The notes under the pieces are model-generated. The model was not told the origin of the DNA. It did no database searches and saw nothing but the letters and a program-made list of their open reading frames with translations. Below are positions 36,006-48,117 of a DNA stretch of 64,000 nucleotides, piece by piece. The DNA comes from Cornus controversa (taxonomy: Eukaryota; Streptophyta; Magnoliopsida; Cornales; Cornaceae), in assembly GCA_026545225.1 (NCBI GenBank), contig CM048854.1:30523730-30587729 (forward strand). Direction: 5' to 3'. Every line of letters begins with the position of its first letter. The stretch's first letter is position 1. Made by a program: the position numbers and the translations under genes.

Positions 36006-36566
36006 TAGGGGTGCACACGGTTTGGTTCCTTACGATTTTTGGTAGAACTGGAACCATAACAGTTCCCAACAATTCCTTAATTTTGAATTCCGAACTGGAG
36101 TCGTTAAGTATGGTTCAATTCCAGTTCCCTAACAATTTTTTGTTAACTTTTTTTTTAAAAAAACATTGGTAAGATACACACTCATATTTATGAATCCCTA
36201 GTTATAACAATAGATTTGAAGTTATTAATATTTATTTATATATCTTATATTATATAAATATATAGAACATTAAAACTTAGAATCTATTAATATTTATTTA
36301 TATATTAAATATTTTATACTTTATATTTTATATATAAATAGAACACTAGAATTTAGAAGGTATTAATATTTATTTATATATTATATATTTGATATATTTA
36401 TATAGAATACTAAAAAGTTAGAAACTTTTATTATTCATATATATATATATATATTTCTAACACTTCCAGTGACTTGAAATAAGAATCGAAATCGTAATAA
36501 ACGATTCGGTTCCATTCAGATACAATTTTTTACAATTTCAATTTTACTGATTCTTTAGACACCCTA
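36006..36566. mobile_element. Degraded hAT-like non-autonomous element
   Basis: Starts TAGGGGTGCACACGGTTTGG and ends CTTTAGACACCCTA, i.e. TAGGG-type inverted ends, with GGTTCC/GGAACC-rich sub-terminal sequence like the clearer element at 46582-47067. The flanking 8-mers agree at only 5 of 8 positions, so the borders are tentative. Confidence 0.5.
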
Positions 36567-36775
36567 CTAAATATATCAAACAAAATGACTAATCTACCCT
36601 CGTCTCTCCTCATTGAATATAGTATTTTACCTACTACTAAACATGTCAAACAAAATGACTAATTTACCGTCGTCTCTCCTCATTGAATATAGTATTTTAC
36701 CTACTACTAAACATGTCAAACAAAATGACTAATTTACTCTCGTCTCTCCTTATTGATTATAGTATTTTACCTACT
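36564..36775. repeat. Three-copy tandem repeat, 70 bp unit
   Basis: Units begin CTACTAAA at 36564, 36634 and 36704; each contains CAAACAAAATGACTAAT, CGTCTCTCCT and GAATATAGTATTTTACCTAC (the last copy has one or two changes). The period is exactly 70. The array begins inside the last bases of the hAT-like end. Confidence 0.92.
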
Positions 36776-39216
36776 AGAAGAGTCTACGACTCTATCCAAC
36801 TCTGCTCGCCTTTCACGAAAACCAAACACTTCTTTTCACAAAAACCAAACACTCCACCATGTTTTACCACCCAATTCATTTATTCTGACGTGGTAGACTA
36901 TAATTTGCCAAGGATCTTTGCTTTTCCTTGCATATAGTCTGCAATGGAAAATTTAATCAAATAAAAATCTATCTTTGCAAGTGATTATGTTTGGAGAAAA
37001 TGACACATTTAACATATTACACAAGTTGTGCGAGAAGGCTTGTGTTAAAAAGTAAAAAGTTCGTGTCCCTTTGTTGTAAAAATTAATTAAAATTTTATAT
37101 AAATATTATACTCGAATTTATCGGACTGATTTGAAGTGTTGCGTATGTCCGGAAAAAATTTTAATCTTACCCATCAGACTCCACAAGTTGTGCATGTAGG
37201 ATTGTCGGTGCGCATTGTGAAGAAATATAGTGGTGTAGAAACTCTGTCCTTTCAATTGTAAAGAAGACAAGAAATATAATTGGTTCAAAAAGAACTTGGA
37301 ATCATGCTTGGCATGTGGGGCCTAATTTTGGACTTAAACATAAATGCATGTATTCCATTGAATTGAAATAAAATATATATATATATATATATATCTAATT
37401 TTCCATTTCATCATTTTGGCTTTTATTTTTTGATGTGATAGGAAGGCTGTCTATTTTTTCAAAATTTTTGATAGAGATTGAAACGAATATGGATTGAGGT
37501 AATTTTTGTTATTCATCTGTGTGTGTGTGATACGGAGAAGTTTGAGAGTTCAACTCACCTTAAAAATTGAGTTATACCTATGACGTCAACTTGATTTTTT
37601 TTATTTTTTTTCAGCAAACTGTTTATTCAAATTCTTATCATTGTATCAAGAAAATTAACCGACTTTATAAGTAGTTAAGTACGTTTATAAAAAGGAAAAA
37701 AAAAATTGTTAACAAGAAATAAAAAAAAAAAACTCTAATTAAAACAACTAATGTTTTTTATATATATATAAAAGTAAGATCTCATCAAGTATAATGTATA
37801 GACGAAATAAAATGGAATAGATGATCAGAAAGCTTGCAAAGAGAAATGATGTATTAATGTTGTCTCAAATATTCTCTGCAGTATAACTGCTTCTAAAAGC
37901 AAAAGAACCCTAAAAACGACTTATTTTTAGGAATTAGTAATCATTTTATTAAAAAAAAAAAAAGTAGGAAGATATTGTTAAGCTCTTGGGTCTTAATAGG
38001 TTGTCCAAAACATAAAGTTTAAGCAAATTAAAAAAATCAAACAGTTTCAATCGAAAATGAGTATTTGATTTATTTTTGCAAACAAATATTCATAGAACTT
38101 GAATAATTGATTCATGTTCGTGTTCAGGATTAATCCCCTTCATTCGTTATAATCGAAGTATATCATCACATCACAATCATACTTGTATATATGGAGATAA
38201 CAATAAAAAACATCTACGCATAACACAATAATTTTACATGATTCACCTAATTCTAGGATTACATCCATGGACACTATAATTGAAAAGAGAATATACAATA
38301 CGCGAAAATCATGCATACCACACATACTCTTACTCTTTCTCTTGGCATCTTCTTTTCGAAATTACATATACTTTATCCTCTCCCCACAACATTCACCAAC
38401 TCTTTCCATCTTTCCTCCCTCTCTGCCTTTTCCCTTTAACCACACCTCTATTTATAAATTTTCCAAACCAATTTCTTCTTGAACAAAGATTCTCATACCC
38501 TGTCTAATAAAAATTTACTAAGTCAATCATAACTCTAAAATAGATGCCTACAACTTTCTTCCCAAGTCTTCAGCCTTGCTCCACAAGTTTTTATGCTTTC
38601 AAAACGGAAAAGAAAACTACTTCCGCAATTGAATTTGAGCCACAAACCCAATAGTTCCAAGTACTTTCCAAAAAAATTAAAATAGAATTCACTCAATGTC
38701 ACGGAAACAAGAATATAGAATGTTTAAAACACGTGAAACATGAATCAATTTATGTTGAATATAAAGTGTTAGATAATTTAACTAAAAAATAATTTCTATA
38801 AAATCATTGTGTAACTTGTGTTAGATAATTTAACTAATGAATCTTTATGTTGTCAATTCAAAAATCAGGATACTATCAAATGAGTTTGGAGGGCAAATTG
38901 GACATTATAAATAATTTTTTGGATAATGTCAACATAAATTATCTCCACACGCCTAAGACCGTAAGGGAGTCAAAGTTTGATGTGTCAGATAAAGTAGGGG
39001 ATAACAGTGTAATTTTGCAGAGCGAAGGGGTTTGACTGTAATAAAGGCAAAACACAAGGGTTCTATGTGTAGTTTACCCAAAAATTTCAAAGAAAAAGAG
39101 AATAATCATATATTCAAGGGTACAATAGAATCAAGTATTTTCGAGTGGTATCAGATCTGAAGGTTCTTCATAAGAAATTTAGCTATTATTTGAAGGAAAT
39201 TTAAAAACCCATAGTG
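36776..39216. other. Intergenic, no supported gene
   Basis: AT-rich, with (TA)n at 37373-37395 and pyrimidine-rich 38330-38480. The block 38890-39080 (GGAGTCAAAGTTTGATGTG, GGATAACAGTGTAATTTTG) looks like a transposon fragment. GTGGTATCAGATC at 39146-39158 resembles an LTR primer site without a convincing LTR beside it. Confidence 0.5.
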
Positions 39217-41345
39217 TATTTGCACGATACACGGGTGCAACACTTAATCTCTTTTCAGAATACCCAAATATGAAAAATAGAAGAGAAACTTCTTAAACTT
39301 GAGTTAAGAAACTCTAGTATGAGTTGAGATTGAACTTAATTCATCCTAAATGAAGAAAGTGTAGTCCCTATATAGACCTCTCAAGATGAGTCTCATGAAT
39401 ATATTCAATCTCCCAATACATGAATTAAGAAGATTCATGTTCTCAAGCAATAAATTTGGATAAATTATTCATGTATCACACTAAACAAAATGTATCTCAT
39501 AAACTTGATGAATGAACTTAAAATAATACATCCTAAAATTAAGTGAATCAAATAAATTCATTGAAAAATACCAAAGGTCAACTATGAATGAATGTAAAAA
39601 AAAACATCTCTTTCATGCATATATATCTATATATATGTGAACACATTTAAAACTGTATTGCTTAAATGGGAATGAATCAAAATATTTAGACTTTAATTAT
39701 ACACAAATACATTTGCAAAAATATTATAAAAATATTTTGAAACATATTCCAATAATTCTCCACTTGTTTCAAAATATAATTGGAAAATAAAATCTCATTA
39801 ATAGGGCATTAAGGAAAGTCATGTGTATAAATAAAGGTGTCTTGGAGACTTGAACTTTTACTTAGTGTAAATAAATCAAAGTTTGCCTGAGAATGTTAGT
39901 GGACGGAACCTTGAACTAATGAACCCATATGGACAAACCGGACTTGTCACACACATATTTCTTTTAGAGATTGTTGTGTATTTGGCTAGCACTTTAAGGT
40001 TTGTGTTTTATCTCGTTTTCTCATTAAGAGCTCTAGAGACTACATGAAAAGTCTCATAAAAAGTGACTAGCTTTCACTCTTAATTAGGTGAATCTATTAC
40101 GAGTGTCTTGTAGTTACCTTGACAAAAAATGTCTCTAGATTCATTAAGAGATAAAATCTCATCCTCCCATTACTACAAAACTTTTCACTACTTACACTAT
40201 AAGAAATAGACTCTCAAATCAAATAATGTAGTGTACCAACAACAACTGTCAACTTGGTTCATTTTTTTCATTAAACCTGAGAAAATCATCAGGTTGGGTA
40301 TCCCCAAGTACATCCTTTTTTCTCGAGTTCATCGATTTTGATAGTTTCCATCCATAGTGAGATGATAGATTTTCAAAAATGTAGTAGATCATTCTTTAGA
40401 AAAATATAAAACATTTTTGGAGAACAAGTTCATCATAAGTAAACATAGTTGCAAAGAGCCTTTATTGACCTTGCATGAGAGAAGTTACCATTTTCATTTT
40501 CAAACTCCACTAGTTTGAGACGAGTTCACGCAATACCACAATGCCATATAGGAGAAAGACGTATCTTCAAATTGTTGGAAAAATGATTATGATAAATCAT
40601 GAAAATCACTTGCACTTACATATATGATAAAAATAAAATATTAAGAAAACTCGGACCATATCTTGGAGGCCCGTAAATGCTTCTTGAAGATAGTCGAAGC
40701 CTTCCACAAGGTGAAAGGGATCTTAGCAGCTCTATCTCTGAGATTCAACCAAGCCTGGATTCAATCCAATCACAATGTATTTACATGATATACTATTGGG
40801 TACAACACTTATCTCTTTCGAAATGCACAAATATGAAAAATAGAAGAGAAACTACTTAAACTTGAGTTAAGAAACTCTAGTATGAGTTGAGATTGAACTT
40901 GATTCATCCTGAATGAAGGAAATGTAGTTCTTATATAGACCTCTCAAGATGAGTCTCATGGATATGTTCAATTTCCAAATACATGAATTAAGAAGATTCA
41001 CGTTCTCAAGCAATAAATTTGGATAAATTCATTCATGTATCACACTAAACAAAATGTATCTCATAAATCTGATGAATGAACTTAAAATAGTTCTTCCTAA
41101 AATTAAGTGAATCAAATAGATTCATTGAGAATACCAAATGTCAACAACTATGAATGAATGTAAAAAAAACATCTCTTTTGTTGATACACAAACTATATAT
41201 CCAAATACATGCCTATATATCTATATATATGTGAACACATTTAAAAATGTATTACTCAAAAGGGAATGAATCAAAATATTTAGACTTTAATTATACACAA
41301 ATATATTTGCAAAAATATTATAAAAATATTTTGAAACATATTCCA
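39217..41345 (-). mobile_element. LTR-like direct repeats around 1 kb (probable minus-strand retroelement relic)
   Basis: 39217-39751 and 40775-41345 are diverged direct copies (shared runs such as GAAAAATAGAAGAGAAACT and CCTCTCAAGATGAGTCTCAT). On the minus strand both begin TGGAATATGTTTC and end near AAATACA. Minus-strand sequence just before the 39751 copy reads ACAAGTGGAGAATTAT, a purine-rich tract typical of Copia elements. The roughly 1 kb internal region has no recognised domain and no matching target duplication was found. Confidence 0.6.
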
Positions 41346-42361
41346 GCACATACTTCTTAGCTTGTCACATGCAACAAAAGAATCATTTCCTTTTTTTCTC
41401 TTCATTATGTTTTCGAAACAAAATGAAAAGTTATCATTATCCTTTTTCTTTCTTTTACTCTTTTAAACTTGGTTTGATTTGATGGAATTATAAAGAAAGG
41501 AAAAGAAATAAAAAATATTTTAATATTTTGATAGTTTGGAAAGCAAAAAATATTTTGGGAAAGTAATTTTTCGGTTATAATCACTTGATTTTCTCATAAT
41601 TTTATTCTATAAAAAACATAATATTTTTACTTTTTTGAGAAAGTTATGTGAACTTATAATTATGCTTCTTTTTTTCTCATAGCATATAATCATGTTGGTT
41701 ATCTATATTATAAGCATGTAAATAATCCTTTAGTGGTACCAATGTAATGGTGATAGACGATCTTTCTAAAAACATGGTGCAAATAATATCAAAAAATTGA
41801 TATATTTTTACCCTTCTTTTTCCAAAATTTTGAACAGTTGTGATATAGACTAGGTAATTAATATCCTTTTAATTCACTAACTCTAGATTAATTCTTTATA
41901 TAGTTATTACACCAAAAATAGAAGAGTTCCAGTATAACAATTGCAATGTTTGTCCAATTTGTGTCATTTTATATAGTTATTACACCAAAAATAGAAGAGC
42001 TCCAGTGTAACAATTGCAATGTTTGTCCAATTTGTGTCATTTTAGGCACTCAATAATTGACATATTTTCAATTTTTGCATATGACATTAACCAAAAAAAG
42101 AAAAATAAGAAGAAGATTAGATTAGATAGAAACACTTAAGATTATAAATGATCAATTGAATATGGTAATTCAATACTATTTTACAGTATTACTACATTTA
42201 TTTTTATTTATTATTTAAAAAATGATACAACTCTTTTTTAAAAGTTCTTATTCCCTTACGTTCCACAATTATTTTAAAAGGTGGAGTGGTCTCCCATGCA
42301 CCGAAAAAGTCAACTGCACTCTATTTTAGTCACTAAAAATTTTTTATGTAATTTTCTTTAT
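41346..42361. other. AT-rich DNA with a 73 bp tandem duplication
   Basis: 41895-41967 is repeated at 41968-42040 (CCAAAAATAGAAGAG, TTGCAATGTTTGTCC in both), with about two differences. The rest shows no gene. 42353-42361 is the left target duplication of the next element. Confidence 0.8.
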
Positions 42362-42933
42362 AGGTAAATATCACTAACACCCTCTGAGGTTTAATATATT
42401 GACATGTAGCTACAACTTTGTGAATTTTCGTCACCAAAACCCTCTGTCAACTTTTTTTATTTTTTTAATATATTAAATGTTTTGATTTTTCCTGATTATT
42501 TAAATATATTTTAATATAAAAATATCATAATAGAAAAATGACCACAATACCCTTCATGATAATATGCATTGGCAACTAATTTTTTATTTTATTTTAATAT
42601 TATTATTTATGGAAATAAATAATTATATATATTAGGTTATATATATTATAGTAAATAGATGAATAGAGAAGAAGAAAAATAAATTTATTTACTTTTTATT
42701 TTATGTTAACATTATTATTAATGAAAATAAATAATTTGTGACGTATATTTTTGTAATTGGTAATCTTCGGTATCTAAACCAAACATGATCGAGTTGTAAT
42801 ATTTGCTTTATATTCTTATCATTGATCATGCAATTGAAGTCTCAGAGTGAGCATGAAGTTCCACACCAACCATGCAAGTGTTCTTCAAATGATGAAGCTT
42901 GAATATTTGAAAAAATGCATGAATGGTATGATA

Positions 42934-43380
42934 TAGAGATGACAACGGGTCGGTTATGGGGTAAGGATCCCAATCCCCATCCCCATAATCGCCCCATAAT
43001 CAATTATAAATTTCTCATTTCACCCCATCCCCACCCCATAACAGACCTAACCCATCCCGCTCCAAACTGTCCAGCCCAGTAACCAATTAAAACTCATTTG
43101 ATTCATGAATTTTTAACATTCTCCAAATATTAACATTCTACCCTTTCCAAAATTTTCTTATTTATTTTTGTTGTCTTTACTTAAAATAAAGGATTACACA
43201 ACTTCCAACAAAACCAAATATTGTGAAATTTAACATTTTTTTAAGTATATATTCACATAAGTAATATTATATAAACAACTAAGTGTAGTATAAATGGGGA
43301 GGGGCGACCTTGCCCCTCCCCCACCTTTAAATAAATGGTTAGGCGGGTCCCCATCGGGTTAGAGATTTTTGCCACCCCTA
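42934..43380. mobile_element. hAT-like repeat nested in the Mutator-like element
   Basis: Starts TAGAGATGACAACGGGTCGG and ends GATTTTTGCCACCCCTA; the inner ends CGGGT...CCCCAT and ATCGGGTTAGAG pair as inverted repeats, and the interior is rich in CCCCATCCCC. This resembles common plant repeats of the hAT class. The 8 bp flanks agree at only half of their positions. Confidence 0.5.
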
Positions 43381-44524
43381 GTCCGAACAAAGAATTGATC
43401 AATTAAAGTTTTTGGATGGTTCCAATTGCATAAGGATATCATTGATCACGTATGAGAGTCAAGTAGTTTAGGTAAAGTGGTGAAAACACATATATTTCAA
43501 ACTGGGAGGTTCCGACCTTGAATAAGGGACTTTTGAGTAAAATGCTTAAATATTCAAGGTCGGACCGGTCCAAGTAAAGGATGGACCGGTTTAAGAGGTC
43601 TCAGTATTTCGTATAGAGATTTAAACAAGGTTGGACCTGTCTAAGGTGTCTTCTTTGCAAAGTTTTGCCTCTTTTGTCTTGTTTTGACCCGGATTTAACC
43701 CTGAACTTTCTTAAAACGTTGGGGCTTGTTCCTATTGATTTTTAATTTTTTTTTCAAAGAAAATTAGGGTTTTTAATCTCTTTAAAAACCTCATATTATT
43801 TCTCTCTCATTGTGCTTTCAATGACACATTCCACAGACCAGAAATTCATACTCTAGGGAGAGAAAGCATTGAGATATTTTTCTAACAAATGATTTTTTTC
43901 TCAAATTCTTTGTTTATATTTTTGAGAGCACACACAAATTTACTAAGTGATTTAGGGTGTTTTTATTTGCTTGATCAACTGTTCGAAGACTGCATTGAAG
44001 ATGTCTTCGTGATCAAGTTACTGGATTGGTTTCTTCGACAACTATTCGTTGGTAAGGAAGGAGAAGAAAATCGAGCTATGAAGAGGATAGAATACTTGTT
44101 GAGTGTTCATGTTCTTCCAGTTATCCTTCTGAGAGGATTTTGACGTTAGTCGGGAATATGCAGCAGTTAGACGAGGTAGTCGCAATAGTAAGCCTGAGGT
44201 ATTCTGCATCAAGTTTTTGTCAGAGTGGAGTGGGTGTGAGTCTGGGACAGAGTTTGTTGTACTTTGCTTCGACGATAGTGGATTTGTTTCTCTGAGATTA
44301 CAAAGCATCACCTGTGATTTTTTTTCAATCTGGGTTTTTCACGTATATCCGGTGTATTCTTTACTTTATTACACTTTATTTCATTTACTTACTTTATGGG
44401 ATTGCTTAAAATTTTAATTGGACTTAAATTAGATAATTTAAAAGATTAAGGAAAAAACAAGTAAACCTAATCACCTCCCTCTAAGTTTTAAATCTAAGTT
44501 TCGCAGTCACTTCCGCACCGTGCA
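43381..44524. mobile_element. LTR-like block (possible Copia solo LTR) within the Mutator-like element
   Basis: Contains phrases usual in plant Copia LTRs: repeated GACCGGTCC words (43560-43600), GACCCGGATTTAACCCTGAA, AGGGAGAGAAAGCATTGAG and a closing CAGTCACTTCCGCACCGTGC. Open frames at 43889-44143 and 44217-44417 show no domain and are not called genes. The borders are not fixed. Confidence 0.4.
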
Positions 44525-45224
44525 ACACACATAATTACATATATAGGTTATATATATGTTATAGTATATTATATATATATAGATAGATAGAGAAAAATAA
44601 AAATAAATTTAATTGCTTTTTATTTTATGTGAACATTATTATTTATGAAAATAAATAATTATATATAGATTACATATATTATAGTAAATATATAGGTATA
44701 TTCAAAGGGATATTTTGGTCCATTAGACAGGGTTAAATGAGTAAATTTAGTATTCAAATGGGTTAGGTCAGAAGTCAAATGGCAACATGGTCATTTCACT
44801 GTCAAAAAGTGTTGTGACATGGTGTGCTTTTGGCAAAAGGGGGTGTATGTGATATATGGCACAAACCAAGGGAGTGTTGGTGACGAACATTAATAAAGTT
44901 GTAACCGCGTGTCAATACATCAAACCTCAAAGGGTGTCAATGATATTTACTCTTTCTTTATTTAAAAATGACAAGAAGTGAAGACCGACTAGAGAACCAA
45001 AAATTAGAATTATCATGATCCATTCTGTCATCTATGCCTCTTATCGATTGAAACTTTGTTTTACGTACAATTTGCAATAACTACTAGGAGGAGATCAGAG
45101 GTTCGAATCCTCTTAGGTCCATTTTGAGATTTTTTTTCAGTAATTCTTCATGTTGTGTGGCGGAGTCATGTTGAACTACTAGGAAGAGGTCGGAAGTTCG
45201 AATTCCCATAAGTTATATTTGGTA

Positions 45225-45976
45225 TGCAGGAATGAAATGGAATGTAAATGGGAATGAAATGAGAATGAGAATTGAATGGAATGGTCATTCCTATTCTACT
45301 TATTGGTTGCAAAAATAAAAATATGTAAGAGTGAAATGAAATTTAAATTGAATTATCTAAAATACCATTCTATGTGACGAATAAATTAAAGTAACAAAAT
45401 ATCATTCTTCTATAATTTTTTTTAAAAAGAAATAGTGGTGGTGGTGGTGGAAGGTGATGGTGGAAATGGCGGAAGACAGTGGTGGTGGAAAGCAATAGTG
45501 GTGTATATGGTGGTTGTGGAAGGCGATGATGGTGGTAGAAGGCAATGGAGGTGGTGGAAGGCAACGGCGATGCAAAAAACAGTGACAGTGGTAGTGGTGG
45601 AAGACAGCAATGGTGTAGGTGGTGGTAGTGGAAGACGGTGATGGTGGTGGAAGGCGGTCATGGTGTAAGTGGTGGCAGTGGCAATGGTGGAAGGTGACAA
45701 TGGTGGTGGTGGAAGGCGGTGGAGGTGGCGATGGTGAAATGCGGTGATGGAAGGCAATGGAGGTGGTGATGTGGTTAAGGACTTATTAGGAACATCAATT
45801 TTTTTTTATCTTACTTGGAAATGGAATGGTTATTTCATAAGTTTAGCTATGGAATAGATTTTCATTTCCTGGAATTCATTCCAAGGGAATGATCATTTCA
45901 ATCTTAAAATTCATACCAAATAAAGGAATGATTGGAATGGACTTTCCATTCCATTCCATTCCTGCATACTAAACAC
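45225..45976. mobile_element. Inverted-end DNA element carrying a TGG-rich array
   Basis: The left end TTTGGTATGCAGGAATGAAA (with TGGAATG) mirrors the right end CATTCCATTCCATTCCTGCA (with TACTAAA). Further in, GGAATGGTCATTCC and GGAATGATCATTTC pair as well. The centre (45437-45775) is a purine-rich GGTGGTGGAAGGC array. This resembles a widespread family of plant non-autonomous elements; its superfamily is not assigned. Confidence 0.65.
45437..45775 (+). repeat. Degenerate (TGG)n / GGTGGTGGAAGGC minisatellite
   Basis: About 340 bp of variable GTGGTGG, AAGGCGATGG and AAGGCAATGG units. The long His/Pro-rich frame on the minus strand is a by-product of the repeat and is not called as a gene. Confidence 0.85.
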
Positions 45977-46573
45977 AACATTAGATCAATTTTTCAATAA
46001 TTATTCATGTATTGGTCCATTAGAGGCAGTGGGAGTGTTATTTGTATTTTTATACACAAACTTTGATAATTATAAAAAATGAACTCACAAAAAATTATAA
46101 GAAATTCACAAAAGATCTTGAGAAAAACTTTCAAATTTTGAAAAGACCCTTCATTTTTTAACTCATTTAGTCATTTTCCCAACAAAATTTTAATTTTTTT
46201 TAAAAAAAGCCATGTCTTTTCTCTGCTAGAAGTCTTGCAAAAATTTTAAGAATCAAAATCTAGGAAAGACCATCATTTACTATTTATTATTTTGATTCAA
46301 AATTTTTTAAGGAGCTGATATTGGCGCTCCACCAATCTTCTTTGGCGCTCCACTTTCATCTTTTCTTAAAATAAAGTTACAAAATAGTTCCTAAATTATA
46401 CAATGTTTGATTCTTATGGTTTTAATATCATAATTGTCATACTCAATTTTCTTTTCTTTTTTTACCTTTCTTACAATTCCTATTCATTGATGTTTTGTCA
46501 TATTGCATTGATAAACATAATTTGATCTTTATCTTGCATTGATAGCTTATTATTATTTCTTAATTCTTTTACG

Positions 46574-47075
46574 GTTATACTTAGGGGTGCACACAGTTCG
46601 GTTCCTCACGGTTCTTGGAGGAACCGGAACCGTCCCAAAGGTTCCTTGTTTTTTGGAACTGGAACCGGAACCGTTGGGAGGTGGAACCGAACCGTAGCCA
46701 ACGGTTCGGTTCGGTTCCGAACCATGGTTCTCCTGTTTTTTTTTTTTCCTCAATTGAACAAGCCCCATTAACTAATCTAATTGTAAATCAGTAACTTAAA
46801 CAATACAATATTATTGATAATATTATAATAGTAAATTAGTAATAAGACTAATAACTAATCTAATTATAAAACTAATCTAACGGTTCCGGATCAATTCCTT
46901 GGAACCGTCATCTACGGTCTAGTTTGGTTCGGTTTTACTGGGCCTAAAATCGGAACCGTGTTCAATGGTTCCTTGAAAAATGGAACCGGAACCGGAACCG
47001 TACCGACGGTTCGGTTCAGGTACGATTCTATACGATTCCGGTTCCAACGGTTCTTTGTGCATCCCTAGTTATAAC
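46574..47075. mobile_element. hAT-like non-autonomous element with 8 bp flanks
   Basis: The element 46582-47067 starts TAGGGGTGCACACAGTTCGG and ends TTCTTTGTGCATCCCTA (reverse complement TAGGGATGCACAAAGAA). Flanks GTTATACT and GTTATAAC agree at 6 of 8 positions, as for an old hAT 8 bp duplication. The interior is dense in GGTTCC and GGAACCG words. No transposase. Confidence 0.75.
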
Positions 47076-47416
47076 AACAATGCCAAACATTCCTGGCAGT
47101 ACAAGCCTTTGGATTGAGAGAGTTGAATGAAAAGAAATATAATAAGAGATTATTTATGTTTAGTTTAAAAACAAGGAGGAAAAGGAAGAAAAAAACAATT
47201 TTGTTAATTTTTCTATACTCTTAATTATAAATTTATAAGTGATAAAAAAATGAAAGAATTACTAATTATTCATTTTATTTCTATTTATAAATTTTCACTT
47301 TTATGAAAAAAAGGCTCATTTCTTTTCTCTTTATTATTTTACTACCGTTTACCCTTCATACCTTTCTTAGAAGTCCGGGAGAGGGAAGAAGGAATTGTGA
47401 AACAAAGTGAATGAAT

Positions 47417-48117
47417 GGGAATTTTAAGAAAGGTATAAAAAAAATTGAAATTGAGTCCTCACTTACAAGAATAATTATGGTCTTAAAAATATAAAAATAA
47501 AAAATAATATAATGTAGAAACTCTTCTGTAATTTTATTTTCAAAAAATCAACTTCGAAGTATATTGATGAAGTGCCAAACGTGTAATCAAAGTGGGAATT
47601 TTAAGAAAGGTGTAAAAAAAATTGAAATAGAGTCCTCACTTACAAGAATAATTATGGTCTTAAAAATATAAAAATAAAAAATAATATAATGTAGAAACTC
47701 TTCTATAATTTTATTTTCAAAAAATCAGCTTCGAAGTATATTAATGAAGTGCCAAATATGTAATCATAGTGGAAATTTTAAGGAAGGTATAAAAAAAATT
47801 GAAATTGAGTCCTCACTTACAAGAATAATTATGGTATTAAAAATATAAAAATAAAAAATAATATAATGTAGAAACTCTTCTATAATTTTATTTTCAAAAA
47901 ATCAACTTCGAAGTAAAGTGCCAAACATATAATCATAGTGGGAATTTTAAGAAAGATATAAAAAAAATTGAAATTGAGTCCTCACTTACAAGAATAATTA
48001 TGGTATTAAAAATATAAAAAATAAAAAATAATATAATGCAGAAACTCTTCTGTAATTTTATTTTCAAAAAATCAGCTTCCAAGTATATTGATGAACCGCC
48101 AAACATTTAATCAAAGT
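47417..48117. repeat. Four-copy tandem array, 177 bp unit
   Basis: Units begin at 47417, 47594, 47771 and 47940, each with GTCCTCACTTACAAGAATAA and GTAGAAACTCTTCTGTAATT or TCTATAATT. Copy 3 is 8 bp shorter (lost TATTGATG region). Units are about 95% alike by eye. The unit matches, in inverse orientation, the sub-terminal sequence at 46340-46450 and the right arm of the element ending at 61293. Confidence 0.93.

Larger units (their letters stand above)
42362..44952. mobile_element. Mutator-like element with long inverted ends and perfect 9 bp target duplication
   Basis: The left end AGGTAAATATCACTAACACC matches the reverse complement of the right end, GAGTAAATATCATTGACACC, and similarity continues for about 100 bp (TTGACATGTAGCTACAACTT against TTGACACGCGGTTACAACTT). 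TTTCTTTAT flanks the element on both sides (42353-42361, 44953-44961). Long inverted ends plus a 9 bp duplication are the Mutator-like signature. No transposase was seen; the interior holds an hAT-like block and an LTR-like block, so it is a non-autonomous, nested element. Confidence 0.85.
46311..48117. mobile_element. Long-terminal-repeat DNA element (Mutator-like family B), right end amplified
   Basis: The left end GGAGCTGATATTGGCGCTCC, followed by TTGGCGCTCCACTTTC and inner TTATACAATGTTTGATTC, matches the left end of the element at 59820. Its right-hand counterpart (AAAATATAAAAATAAAAAAT, TCTGTAATTTTATTTTC, TATTGATGAAGTGCC) is present four times as the 47417-48117 array. An hAT-like element (46582-47067) is inserted inside. 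The far-right terminus is not intact, so no target duplication can be given. Confidence 0.6.

Noticed and set aside
43889..44143. 84-codon frame in the Mutator-like element as a captured host gene
   Set aside because: No recognisable domain, hydrophobic T-rich composition, and it lies in LTR-like sequence.
45080..45125. AGAGGTTCGAATCCTCTTAG, resembling a tRNA T-arm
   Set aside because: Only a T-arm-like hairpin is present; no D-arm, anticodon arm or acceptor stem was found upstream.
45422..45757. 111-codon His/Pro/Ser-rich frame on the minus strand
   Set aside because: It is a product of the (TGG)n minisatellite, with no start context or family motif.
47417..48117. CRISPR-like array
   Set aside because: The units are contiguous 177 bp tandem copies with no unique spacers, and the DNA is plant nuclear.
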